Origin: Saccharomycopsis fibuligera x Saccharomycopsis cf. fibuligera
Taxonomy: Eukaryota; Ascomycota; Saccharomycetes; Ascoideales; Saccharomycopsidaceae
Length of the DNA: 64,000 bases
NCBI GenBank assembly: GCA_001936135.1
Contig: CP012810.1
Location: 1,860,001-1,924,000 of the forward strand
Reading direction: 5' to 3'
Positions 10,362 to 22,242 of this stretch are shown here, piece by piece (the stretch's first letter is position 1; every line of letters starts with the position of its first letter). The notes beneath the pieces were generated by a model. The model was not told the origin of the DNA. It saw nothing but the letters and a program-made list of their open reading frames with translations, and ran no database searches. The position numbers and the translations under genes are program-made.

Positions 10362-11954
10362 ATGTTCAACAAAACCAAAAGAATTAGAACTACCACAGGG
10401 AGAAGAAACTTTGAAGCGAATCCTATAAAACTTTACTCCAGCAATGAATCTCTTTCATCGCTTTATCAGACGCGACTTTCAAGTTATGCATTCCCACCAA
10501 TGAACGAAATTACTTTAGAAGAATTTGAAAAGTGGGCCATAGATCGGTCCAAAGTACTCATTGAGATTGAAAGTTGTTTAGCTCGTGGCAAAACCATTAA
10601 AGAAATTCAAGGCGAATTGAAACCATTGCTTACAAAATACTTGCCATTGTCATCTTTCAATGGTAAAAATGAGTCTCAAGTCATTGGGGAAAGAGTTAAA
10701 GATCACTATTCACATTTTATTCTAAGGTTAGCATTTTCTAGAAATCAAGAACTAAGAGATAGATTCTTGAAAGCTGAAGTGATGCTTTTTAAAATTAGGT
10801 ATTTGTCTTTGTCAAGTCAGGAACAGTCAGAGTTTGTCAAGACTTTAGATATTGCTTTTGAAAAAGTTGGAGAAAATGAAAAGCAAGCACTTCAAACAGA
10901 ATTATACGATACTAGTTATGCTAATATTTTGTTTCATTTGAAATCAAATATTGATGCTAGCTCTGGAGCACTGGTTAATAGTCAAACTATAAAACAACAA
11001 TTCAATAAGGAAACATTTATCAAGGTTGATTTTGATAATGTTACTGATTTGATTGCTAATAGAACAGTTTTTTTGAAGAATGGGTACGCTTACTTGCTCT
11101 CTTCACAAACGTTGACATTGGTAGTGAATGAATTTTCCAAAAAGTTACAAGCCTCATTAGTGAAAACGTCGTACATTTTTCCTCGTCTTGATGAAGATGA
11201 TCGTCTTTTACCTATCTTGAACCACCTTTCTTCAAATTACACATCCCTTGAATATCAACCTGAATATTCAATTGCTGGTGGCGAAGTTAGTGATATCAAC
11301 GCCGAATCCGTAACATCGGCACCAATAATGAAGCATTTCCCCTTAGAAATGAGAGTCTTAATGAAAGCTCTAATGCGTGAAAACCATTTGAAATATTTAG
11401 GACGTACCCAACTAACATTGTTCTTGAAAGGTATTGGGTTAAACGTTGACGAGAGTGTGAAATTTTTCAGCAAATGGTTCACTATGAATGGTAAACTAAC
11501 GCTAGAGAAATTCAACAAGGAATACAAGTACAATATTCGACACTGTTATGGTCTTGAAGGGTCACGTATAAACTACAAGCCATGGGACTATGCGACAATT
11601 TTATCCAAGCCAAAACCATCAAGAAATGAATATCATGGTCTTGTGTATCGTGATTTGAAACCAGAAGCTTTAGTTAATGAGTTGAAAGAAGTAGGGATCA
11701 CAGATCAGTATGACTTGACGGCGATTTTAGACGATTGCGAAAAGGGAAATTACATGGTGGCAATTACTAGAGTGTTTGAAATAACTCATAAGGATGAGCT
11801 TGAAAAAAGCAAGTACAAGTTCGAAGGAAGTCATATCACTCATCCAAATTTATGGTTTGATAGATCTAGACAGTTGGAGAGAATGCTAAGCGATGACAAT
11901 AATTCAAGGGCAACTGCGGCTGGAGTGACTGATTCGCAGAGGTCGTTGTCTTGA
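10362..11954 (+). CDS. PRI2: DNA primase large subunit lacking Fe-S cysteines
   Basis: Large subunit of primase in the DNA polymerase alpha-primase complex, which makes RNA-DNA primers at replication origins and on the lagging strand. The 530 residues align along their length with yeast Pri2 as I recall it: EITLEEFEKWAIDR near 49-62, DHYSHFILRL near 114-123, PRLDEDDRLLPILNHLSS near 274-291, then the C-terminal domain with FLKGIGL, RHCYGLEG, INYKPW, YHG and HPNLWF. In yeast Pri2 the [4Fe-4S] ligands are Cys336, 417, 434 and 474. Here those positions are Glu329, Tyr410, Leu427 and Ile468, so all four ligands are gone while neighbouring residues are kept. The cell-cycle boxes upstream argue for a working replication gene. 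A second, cysteine-bearing PRI2 elsewhere in the genome cannot be excluded from this window. Confidence 0.95.
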   Translation: MFNKTKRIRTTTGRRNFEANPIKLYSSNESLSSLYQTRLSSYAFPPMNEITLEEFEKWAIDRSKVLIEIESCLARGKTIKEIQGELKPLLTKYLPLSSFNGKNESQVIGERVKDHYSHFILRLAFSRNQELRDRFLKAEVMLFKIRYLSLSSQEQSEFVKTLDIAFEKVGENEKQALQTELYDTSYANILFHLKSNIDASSGALVNSQTIKQQFNKETFIKVDFDNVTDLIANRTVFLKNGYAYLLSSQTLTLVVNEFSKKLQASLVKTSYIFPRLDEDDRLLPILNHLSSNYTSLEYQPEYSIAGGEVSDINAESVTSAPIMKHFPLEMRVLMKALMRENHLKYLGRTQLTLFLKGIGLNVDESVKFFSKWFTMNGKLTLEKFNKEYKYNIRHCYGLEGSRINYKPWDYATILSKPKPSRNEYHGLVYRDLKPEALVNELKEVGITDQYDLTAILDDCEKGNYMVAITRVFEITHKDELEKSKYKFEGSHITHPNLWFDRSRQLERMLSDDNNSRATAAGVTDSQRSLS

Positions 11955-12971
11955 CGTTAGCATTGGCTAGGGTGTTTTAAATACATAATTAGCGTTCTTA
12001 ATTGTAATACTCTTATGTAATTTGGTAAAAAGTAAAAAAAAAAAAAAATAAAAATAAAAAAAAAGATAAGTCAAAGAAAGCTAAATCAAGAAAAGAAGCT
12101 GCGCAACAGTAATTCTGAAAATTAGTCTAAAACGTCAAGTAATAAGTTGCGCTCAACCACGCGAGTGGAGCCTAGTAGTGCCATTTACATATCCGTGTAT
12201 AGATTGTCTGCAGGGTCCTAGGTAGATATTTCGGGTAACCTTTTGATAAACACGTTTCTGTCCGTTTTCTGATGGTTGTTCGCCAGCACTTCTAGGCGCA
12301 TCCTTCTGCAGAAGGCGACTGCTATCAGAAAATAGAAGTTCCCAACATCAACTGCAACAGCAGCTGTACCATCGCAGGAAATGAGATTGTAGAAAAAAAG
12401 GGAAGCAAAGGTGTGATATGGTCTTCTTAGTGTTGAAAACAACTATTAATACATATGTTTAGACAAGTTTAAACTGCTTAGAAAACTTTGTGTGGCCTTT
12501 GTGACATCTTGCCTCTGCCTTGTCCTCGTTCCAGTCAGTGTCCGGCCCACGTTGTTGCGGTTTTCATCATTTCTTGATTTCTTGTCCTTTGCCAAGGGAA
12601 ACTCAAACAGGCAGCCTAGCTTAGACTTTCTCATTCTATACTGTTTTTATTCGATCATATAGTGGCATACAGCCAGCGCCCGAGCACAGCAATAGCCATT
12701 AGCATGTGGCTCTGGTCTTGGTACCCAAAATTGAACACAGAACAAAAGAAATAAAGTTGAATGAATAGAAAGAAATCAGTCTAAATAATTTTTGCTCGAG
12801 CTTTTTTGTATAAAGCAAAGTGATTATATATATAAGCAGTAGTTTTCCGAGGAGGAAGAGAAATAAACGTAGTTAAGATATGCCTTTTCTCTTTTTTCGT
12901 CTTTTTGCCCTTCAAAATCATTGAATCATTTTTATTTGGGTTCTAAACTATAAACCACAAAATACTCCACA
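11955..12971. other. PRI2-PHO89 intergenic spacer
   Basis: Contains poly-A tracts after PRI2, one CACGTT at 12548-12553 (half-consensus for the phosphate regulator Pho4), and a TATATATATAAG run at 12825-12836, about 140 nt before the PHO89 ATG. No gene is seen. Confidence 0.45.
12825..12836 (+). promoter_or_regulatory. TATA box of PHO89
   Basis: TATATATATAAG about 140 nt upstream of the PHO89 start. Together with the CACGTT motif at 12548 it suggests a regulated promoter. Known biology: PHO89 orthologues are induced by phosphate starvation through Pho4. Confidence 0.5.
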
Positions 12972-14774
12972 ATGGCGCTTCACCAATTTGATTACATCTT
13001 TGCCATTGCCATGATCTTTGCATTCTTGGATGCATGGAACATTGGGGCAAACGATGTAGCAAACTCTTTTGCTTCTTCGGTCTCTTCTAGGTCACTCAAG
13101 TACTGGCAAGCAATGATTCTTGCAGCAATTTGCGAATTTTTAGGTGCAGTTCTTGTTGGTAGTAGAGTTTCTGATACTATCAGAAACAAGATTGTTGATG
13201 TTGATGTCTTTACCGATGATCCTGCTGTCTTAATGTTAACTATGGCTTGTGCTTTGGTTGGCTCTTCAACTTGGTTATCTGTTGCCACCAGTATTGGGAT
13301 GCCTGTTTCTACAACTCACTCTATTGTTGGTGCCGTCATTGGGGCTGCTATTGCGGCTAAGGGTGCAAGAAATATTCATTGGGGTTGGAATGGGGTTGCC
13401 CAAATTATTGCTTCTTGGTTTATTGCTCCAGTTATTGCCGGTTGTTTTGCCAGTATTATCTTTTTGATCAACAAGTATGTCGTATTGGAAAGAAGAACAT
13501 TTAAACAATCATTACAAGCGGCATTAATTATGGTTCCAGTGTTAGTGTTTGTGGTTTTCGCTATCCTTACAATGTTGATTGTTTGGAAAGGCGCTCCTCA
13601 ATTGAAGTTGGATAAACTATCGGGAAGCACTACTGTCGCTTCAATTCTTGGGGTTGGTGCTGTTGCGTTTGTCATTTACATGATTTCATTTTATCCATAC
13701 TATAGAAGAAAATTGGTCTACAATGACTGGACTTTAAAATGGTATGACATTGCCCTTCAGGGACCATACTTGTATTTTAAATCAGTTGATGAAATTCCAC
13801 CAATGCCTGATAATCACCAATTGGTTATTGACTACTACGAGGGAAGACGCGGCATTGAAGAAATCAGTACCAATAGCAGTGATTCTAGTGAAAATAACGA
13901 TAAAGATCTTGAAAGGAAGCCAACTAACAACAATAATAACAACAGTACCAATAACAACGAAGATATGCGTATTACTCAAAAAAATGAAAAAGATGTTGCT
14001 GAAATCGTCTCATCCACCCCAAATTTAAGCGAAGAAGCGGTTGCTCAACAAGAAAAACAAAGTACCAGACAGATATGGTGGTCATTGTTCAAGCAAGGCC
14101 CAAAGCAATGGCCATATTTGCTTTGGTTAATTATTTCCCATGGGTTTACTCAAGACATTATACATAACCAAGTTCATCACAAGGACATTCTTGCCGGAAA
14201 TTTGTCTCAAATGCATTCAAAATCAAAATTTTACGACAACAAGATTGAATTTCTCTTCTCTCTCTTGCAGGCAATCACCGCCGCAACTATGTCTTTTGCT
14301 CATGGTGCTAACGACATAGCTAACGCTACTGGTCCACTCTCGACTGTTTACTTGGTTTGGAACACTAACACCATTGGTAAGAAGGCTGATGTGCCAATTT
14401 GGGTCCTTTGTTATGCAGCTGCAGCATTAGTAATTGGCGTTTGGACTTACGGGTACAGAATAATGGCTAACTTGGGAAATAAATTGATTTTACAATCTCC
14501 AAGTCGTGGGTTCTCTATTGAATTGGGAGCTGCAATCACGACAATTATGGCTACAAGATTATCTATCCCGGTGTCAACTACTCAGAGTGCAGTTGGAGCA
14601 ACCGTCTTTGTTGGATTATGTAATAAGGATTTTAGAACAGTTAATTGGAGAATGGTGGCTTGGTGTTATTTGGGTTGGATTTTTACATTGCCTATTGCAG
14701 GATTAATTGCTGGATTGTTGAATGCAATTATTATTCATGCTCCTAGATTTGGTGGTGAGTATGAGATGACTTGA
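12972..14774 (+). CDS. PHO89: Na+/phosphate cotransporter
   Basis: Plasma-membrane sodium:inorganic phosphate symporter of the PiT family (PF01384), used in high-affinity phosphate uptake at alkaline pH. The two inverted PiT half-signatures are present: GANDVANSFAS near residues 25-35 and GANDIANATGP near 444-454. Each half also has the PVSTT motif (GMPVSTTHS and SIPVSTTQS). A large hydrophilic loop between the halves (about 285-370) carries an Asn run and acidic residues. At 600 residues it is slightly longer than S. cerevisiae Pho89, mainly because of that loop. The start ATG immediately precedes the first membrane segment, as in orthologues. STU2 follows in convergent orientation. No in-frame CTG codon was noticed in this Leu-rich gene. 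Confidence 0.95.
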   Translation: MALHQFDYIFAIAMIFAFLDAWNIGANDVANSFASSVSSRSLKYWQAMILAAICEFLGAVLVGSRVSDTIRNKIVDVDVFTDDPAVLMLTMACALVGSSTWLSVATSIGMPVSTTHSIVGAVIGAAIAAKGARNIHWGWNGVAQIIASWFIAPVIAGCFASIIFLINKYVVLERRTFKQSLQAALIMVPVLVFVVFAILTMLIVWKGAPQLKLDKLSGSTTVASILGVGAVAFVIYMISFYPYYRRKLVYNDWTLKWYDIALQGPYLYFKSVDEIPPMPDNHQLVIDYYEGRRGIEEISTNSSDSSENNDKDLERKPTNNNNNNSTNNNEDMRITQKNEKDVAEIVSSTPNLSEEAVAQQEKQSTRQIWWSLFKQGPKQWPYLLWLIISHGFTQDIIHNQVHHKDILAGNLSQMHSKSKFYDNKIEFLFSLLQAITAATMSFAHGANDIANATGPLSTVYLVWNTNTIGKKADVPIWVLCYAAAALVIGVWTYGYRIMANLGNKLILQSPSRGFSIELGAAITTIMATRLSIPVSTTQSAVGATVFVGLCNKDFRTVNWRMVAWCYLGWIFTLPIAGLIAGLLNAIIIHAPRFGGEYEMT

Positions 14775-14871
14775 AGTTCGAGTGATATATAGTATTGAAT
14801 TTGGTTTATAGAGATATTTTATTGTTGTTAGCTTTTTTCATTAAATTTTAATATCAAATATTTTTACCACT

Positions 14872-14905
<34 letters not shown>

Positions 14906-15895
14906 GTAAATATTCAATTTAATAATTTCTTTGCCAAAACCAAAAATTTTTTTTTCTGCAAACCAAGAGGTAGATTATAATTTCAATTTTGAGGCCTGTT
15001 AACTTACATTAATCTTTTTTCTCCCTGTCTATTTGAGGCGTGAGTTCTTAAAAAAATCTTTAAAGTATTTTATAGGCGGTAAAGAATCTCCATATGTACT
15101 TTCTTAACAAACTTATATTTCGAATTCCCCGTCGGCCATTTCAGTGCCACCCAGTTAGCATGAACCATTCTATTTTACTAAATACTGACCAAAGATTTGT
15201 GTCTGTTTTGTGTTGGTCCACGCCAACCGGCCAACGATCTTACAGCTCACAACAAACCTGCCGTGTTTTACACGGTAATATTGTTTAATTATTTTAGGTT
15301 TCAATGCTCAGGTTTTCTCAACAAAACCTATAAATTTCAAAACTTTGGCCTTTCTTCATTATTATCTGTATTTATAGTTTCGAGCTCACTTCTCAAGAAA
15401 GTCTCAACCGACAAAAATACGAAATCTTTGTAAAAAACACCAAAGTCTTATTCAAGACCAAACGAAAGGTAAATGGTATCATTATTGCAGTTATATAAAA
15501 AGAAAGGGAAATCCGAGTATAAAGCGAAAAAAGAACGTTATTAAGAAACAATTTCAAACGAAGAAAATTTGAGATTGAATTAAGCAGGAGAAGAAGCTAA
15601 AATCTTATCTAAACTAAAGCAGCAAAAGCAGAGGACTTTGAAAAAAAATAATAGTAACAAAAAGTGAAAAATATTGGGAGAAAAAACTGAATAAAAGAAA
15701 TAAACAGAAATGTAAATGCAACGCAGTAAGACAAGAGAGTTAGAAAATTTTTAAAAAAAACTCATGCACTAAAAAGCGAGAACATGAAAAAAAAAAAAAA
15801 AAAATTAAAACAGAAAGACAAATTGATAACAATCTGGATGAAAGATGCAAAAAGAAAAGCCTCACTACAAGATGACGCACAGCCTAAAAATATGC
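14775..15895. other. PHO89-STU2 convergent intergenic spacer
   Basis: A 3'-to-3' spacer with a T-run of about 27 nt near 14879-14905 and an A-run near 15786-15803. Probably holds the two terminators. No gene is recognised; short frames here have no family resemblance. Confidence 0.45.
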
Positions 15896-18871
15896 TCACA
15901 CTTGCCTTGATCTTTGCTTCATTTTTTCAATTCTTTGTTTCAATTGAGTAGTAACTTGATGCGCCTTCAACCATTCTTCTCCATTTCCATTACTGCTATT
16001 ATTTCCGTTACCAGCACCCAGGCCAGCACCATTTGAATCATGATGTCTAACAGCAAATACGTCAGAACCACCATCATATTGTTGCTGCTCGCTGATGCCG
16101 CGTAAGCTACTGATCCCATTACCTGCACTACTACCACCACTTGCACTACCAGCACTACCGCCAGCACCATTATGAGAATATCCGAATGAGTTTTTACCGC
16201 TGATGCCATTATTAGATATGTATCCAGTGTTTTCTTTTTCCTCAATGGTTAAATTGCCAACACCAGTGTTTATATCATTACCACCATTACTGCCTCTTTG
16301 AAAATCACTATAGTGCTTATGAGAAACAGGTACGGAGAATCTTTTGCTACCCAAACCTGAACCGGAACCTGAGCCATTGGTTCTCCCCATATTCTTTGAT
16401 GTAGCTCCCGCAATGTTGCTACTACCGTTGTTGCCTCCATTGCCAGCGTTAGGGACTCTTCCATTCGAGCCACCATTTATAGCGCTAAAATTCATTGATA
16501 CTCTTGAAATTGGCATTGATAATCTAGATGCAGCATTTCCCGCTCTTAAACTTGACCCGGTCAAAGTACCAGTAGCTCTACTAGAAGATAAATTTTCCAA
16601 ACCTTGCAACTTTTCTTGTAGATCATGTACTGTTTCTTGAGATTTTTCAAAATCAACTTTTAATCTATTTATTTGAGTATCTTTTGATTTCAATTTGAGA
16701 TTAGTTTTGGTGAATTCATCCATTAAATCTTGCATACGGGCCTTGAGACTTTCAATCTCGATTAATAATACTTGTTTTTCTTGACCATGTAATTCCTGAG
16801 CGTTTTGAAACTCAGATTTTTGTTTTAACCAAGCTTGCTTTTCTAAGCGCAATTGTTCCAATTCTCGACTTTCTTGACTTGTTAATGCATTGTTGAAGTT
16901 GCTTGATGATGCAACACTTTCAAGTTTACTGGTCAATGATGATCCAGTTGCTGATTTGCCTATTGGCATGGATGTTAAGCCACCGCGACTAGCTTTAAGC
17001 GATCCAGCTTGGGTTTCGTCTCTTTTAAGTGGTGAGCTTGCTTCTCTCTTTGATGGAATACTGGCGTTGGAAGTGAGTTTTTTCTTAAGTAAAGTATCAG
17101 TCTTTGATCTTCCAGGTGAACTTGGTGCTGGTTTATTGTTAGTAACTTGAGGTCTGGTGCTAGAAGATAACACCGGCCTTCTCGATCCGCCGGCTCTTGA
17201 AGTAGAAGCAGTAGCGCTTGGAGCTGGCTTTAGTTTTGGTTTCGGCTGCGCTTTGACTGCTTTCACCTCTGCCTTCTCAAAGAAGTCTTTAATCTTTTTT
17301 TGCTTGATATCATCAATTTTCTCCATATATTGTAACATTGGTCTCTCACCAACTACTTTCATCAAGACTCCAATTGCTTCTTGAGCCAGATTACGCACTG
17401 GTGCTTGCATATCACCAATCCCTTTCATTGCTGCACCCATAATCAAATCTACTTCTTGATTAGAAGGAACAGTGGGCGTAGCGGCTAAACATCTGGACAA
17501 GAATTTATATGCTTCTTCTTTGATTTTTGGCACTTTACTCTTCAGAGCAACTGAAATTATATCTTCAACAACTGCTGAAAGGCCTGCATATCGGACCATT
17601 GTATCCAAAAACGCTAAAAGAGGATCTAGTACTGATGGTTTTTTCTCTTTAGTTCTTTCCAATACCGGCGAGAACAACGCAGAGACGTATTTATTGAAAT
17701 CAGAACGTAGACCTTTATTCAAATTGATGCCAATCTCCGCAGCAAATTGCACAACTTGCAAATTGACATCTTTCATGCACTTAGCCAATAATCCCACTAG
17801 TTCGGAATAATCGTCTTGCTTGAACTTCATTGCATTAAATAATGGCTGGATTTCTTCCAAAGCTTCTTTTCGTTCTTTCCATTTAGCTGACTTCATTTTT
17901 GTTGGTAATGATGGAGGTATTTGTGACAAGATATCCGTGGCTTCCACCAAGTCATAAGCATCGATTTCTCCAGCACCCTCATTATTATCGTGCATTTGCA
18001 CATCATTGCCATCATCGTTGTCATTATTGTGATTAGTGTTTGCATTAGCTTCGGCCTCGGCTTGCATCTTAGCTAGCTGATCCTGCTGGGTCTTCAATAA
18101 TCTTGTTTGCTGTGGTCGCTGATCTTTTATTTTCTCGAATTCTGCTCTCAAATCTTTTTGCTGAATTGGTTTCAAATCTCCAAAAAGCATTTCTTCCAAA
18201 GGTGAACCTATCCATTTGTACAATTCTACCGTGATATTAGTTGCTTCGGCTCTAACTTTTTTATCAGCGTGAGAAAACAATTTGGGTAAATGAGGTAGTA
18301 TTAATTTTGGATCTACGGTCTTCGCCCCATAATTTTTCACAATCTCAAATAATGCATTAGAAGAACCTTGTACCAATTTTGGCATTCTGTGCTTGAGAAA
18401 TGGGACTATTTCTTCCACCACTGGGGTTGGGGTATCCATTTCTATTAGAAGTAAAAGGGCCTCTAAAGTTTTCAGCTTGGTGCCTGCTCTAGAAGATCCA
18501 AGTCCTTTTTCAATCAATGGAGTAAGAGCCACAGGGCGAACTTTGATGCATGCGTTGGGACCACCATATTTGACAAAATTTACAAGAACCTCAACCCCAG
18601 TCTCTTGTGCCACAACATTTGTATCAGCCACTATTTTCTTAAATTGTGAAGGGTTTGATAAGAAAGGCTGAAAACACTCAGCATCTTCACTGGGAGATTT
18701 GGCAAATGTGTTGACTAGTTCTTCGTAGGCTCCTAAACGAACTTTCCAAACCTATTAATGTTAGTATGCAATTTTAGAAAAAAAAAAAAGATAAATTTGC
18801 AATAACAAACATACCTTATGAACAAGCTTTTGGTCTAAAGGTAATGAACTGTAATCTTCTTCTGCTGACAT
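15896..18871 (-). CDS. STU2: XMAP215/TOG microtubule polymerase, one intron
   Basis: Microtubule plus-end polymerase acting at spindle poles, kinetochores and plus ends. The gene is spliced: exon 1 is 18815-18871 (19 codons, MSAEEDYSSLPLDQKLVHK), exon 2 is 15896-18751, giving 970 residues. The phase-0 intron has GTATGT at its 5' end, TACTAAC at 18760-18766 and an ATAG acceptor. Two TOG domains follow (about 1-260 and 300-540), with the WKVRLGAYEEL and WKERKEALEEI helices. Then come a basic Ser/Pro-rich linker (about 560-650), a coiled coil (about 660-770) and an Asn/Gly/Ser-rich tail. The tail ends in a short basic helix (QLKQRIEKMKQ) that may be the C-terminal segment known in S. cerevisiae to bind the Ndc80 complex. 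Two TOG domains plus one coiled coil is the fungal homodimeric layout. Confidence 0.95.
18752..18814 (-). other. STU2: STU2 intron
   Basis: A 63-nt intron on the minus strand: donor GTATGT (18809-18814), branch site TACTAAC (18760-18766), acceptor AATAG. Removing it joins HK to VWKVRLGAYEEL in frame, restoring the first TOG helix. Short 5'-proximal introns are the usual type in this clade. Confidence 0.93.
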
Positions 18872-20226
<1,355 letters not shown>

Positions 20227-22242
20227 ATGGCCAACCATGCTACGCTCAGCCCGCCTTCCTCAAGCACTTTTGCCTCTAGGCTACGAAAAGCCCTCAAAGT
20301 TATGAAAAAATATATTAGTTTCTTGGGGCCTGGCATCATGGTCTCGGTGTCATTTATGGACCCCGGCAACTACTCCACCTCGGTCACCGCTTCCAAATTT
20401 CAATACAAACTTTTATTCTCAATTTTTATATCTAATTTAATGGCAATCTTTTTGCAATCACTATGTGCCAAACTTGGTGCAGTAACAGGACTAGATTTGG
20501 CCCAAAATTGCAAAAAAAATTTCAATCCTAAGCTAAATCTCGTGCTATATATCTTGACGGAAATCGCCATCATTGCTACTGATTTGGCAGAAGTAATAGG
20601 TACAGCTATATCTTTGAACATTCTATTCAATATCCCATTGTTTTTGGGTGTGGTGCTCACTATAATCGATGTGCTTATTGTTTTAATGGCATATCGTCCC
20701 AATGGTCCCATGATTATCGTTCGAATCTTTGAAGCCTTCGTCAGCGTCCTAGTACTAGGAACAGTGATTTGTTTTGCCATTGAACTTGTCACCGTATCTA
20801 ACTCAATAACATTCAAAGAAATCTTTGATGGCTTTTTACCTTCTAGAACCGTGATTCAAAATGATGGATTATACCTTAGTTTAGCTATTCTTGGAGCGAC
20901 AGTGATGCCTCATTCTTTATATTTAGGTTCTGGCTTAGTACAACCTCGCCTAAGAGAATACGATATAAGGAATAAGAATTATGTTCCTGATGAAAATTTA
21001 GATGAATCAGAAGCAGATGAACATTATAAGCCGTCGATTGATGCTATTGATGAAACTATGGCTTATACAATTACAGAACTAGTAGTATCATTATTCACCG
21101 TTGCCTTGTTTGTCAACTCTTCAATTTTAATCATTGCCGCTGCCACATTCAATAATAACGAAACCAACACAATACGACGCGATACAGATATCCAGGAAAC
21201 TGCTGACTTATTCACAATTTACCACTTACTAAGCACCAATCTTTCCAAAACTGCTGGGGTAATTTTTGCCCTAGCATTACTATTTTCCGGTCTTTCTGCA
21301 GGAGTAGTTTGCACCCTAGCAGGACAAATGGTTTCCGAAGGGTTTTTGGAATGGACAATAACTCCATCCCTTCGTCGAATTATAACTAGATCAATTGCCA
21401 TAATCCCATGTTTGGTGCTCTCCCTAATTTCGGGAAGACAAGGATTATCAAACATCTTGAATTTTTCTCAAGTTGTGCTTAGCTTTTTGTTGCCTATTGT
21501 TTCTGCTCCTTTGATTATTTTCACTAATAATAAGCGAATCATGAAAGTAGCAGTCATGAAGAAGTCTTTGCATCATCAAAATTCATTGGCGATTGCCAAT
21601 GCTGCCAATGATGGAAATGGTATACAATTGGATGACTTTGGTAGCGATTCTGGTGGTGCGCATCATGTATCTAGTGCAGTACAACATCATGACGAAGAAC
21701 TTTTAGATAATCACCTAACCAACATCAATAATAACAACAACACCAATAACACAAATAGTAAAAATAACAACACCAATAAGAATCCGCCAAGTTATGAAGA
21801 ATCAACAAGCAGTACTAAAACTCCAACGATAACAACAACAACAACGACAACCAGCGCATTATCGTTATCATCTCCAACGACGCAAGCAGCTAAAGTCAGC
21901 ACTAGCAGCATGATTGGAAATTACGCAATTGATGAAAATGATAACTATAACTCTGACTATAATGACAGCATCATTGATGATTTTGATCCAGATGCTAATG
22001 ACACTAATAGACTTCTCCCAAAAAACCATTTGAATGGTGTTGATGGTATAAATGATAATGATAATAGAAATTATAACATTCTCGAGAATGATGATGAAGA
22101 AGGCAATACAATAGTGGCGTATAAAGACATGAGTAATGGAACAGTGACGAAATTTTTGTCAATCTTAATTTGGGGATTTATTACAGTATTGAATTTTTAT
22201 TTGGTTTTCAGTCTTGCTATGGGTAAGGATATTCCTTTGTGA
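20227..22242 (+). CDS. NRAMP divalent metal transporter (Smf family)
   Basis: Proton-coupled importer of Mn2+/Fe2+ of the NRAMP family. Seen: the unwound helix-1 metal motif DPGN near residues 45-48 (FMDPGNYST), the helix-6 motif MPHSLYLGS near 226-234, where the Met-Pro-His of the NRAMP helix-6 motif is kept, and the fungal stretch LVQPRLREYD after it. About ten or eleven helices are visible. An unusual hydrophilic insert of about 180 residues (about 450-635), rich in Asn, Thr, Ser and Asp, separates the last helix from the core. From memory it is nearer the Smf3/Smf1-2 group than bacterial MntH; which yeast paralogue it matches is unclear. The long divergent promoter with E-box-like sites and an AGT microsatellite lies upstream. 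Confidence 0.93.
   Translation: MANHATLSPPSSSTFASRLRKALKVMKKYISFLGPGIMVSVSFMDPGNYSTSVTASKFQYKLLFSIFISNLMAIFLQSLCAKLGAVTGLDLAQNCKKNFNPKLNLVLYILTEIAIIATDLAEVIGTAISLNILFNIPLFLGVVLTIIDVLIVLMAYRPNGPMIIVRIFEAFVSVLVLGTVICFAIELVTVSNSITFKEIFDGFLPSRTVIQNDGLYLSLAILGATVMPHSLYLGSGLVQPRLREYDIRNKNYVPDENLDESEADEHYKPSIDAIDETMAYTITELVVSLFTVALFVNSSILIIAAATFNNNETNTIRRDTDIQETADLFTIYHLLSTNLSKTAGVIFALALLFSGLSAGVVCTLAGQMVSEGFLEWTITPSLRRIITRSIAIIPCLVLSLISGRQGLSNILNFSQVVLSFLLPIVSAPLIIFTNNKRIMKVAVMKKSLHHQNSLAIANAANDGNGIQLDDFGSDSGGAHHVSSAVQHHDEELLDNHLTNINNNNNTNNTNSKNNNTNKNPPSYEESTSSTKTPTITTTTTTTSALSLSSPTTQAAKVSTSSMIGNYAIDENDNYNSDYNDSIIDDFDPDANDTNRLLPKNHLNGVDGINDNDNRNYNILENDDEEGNTIVAYKDMSNGTVTKFLSILIWGFITVLNFYLVFSLAMGKDIPL

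Noticed and set aside
12548-12553. CACGTT as a Pho4 site for PHO89
   Set aside because: A single half-consensus hexamer about 420 nt upstream is too common to call a functional site.
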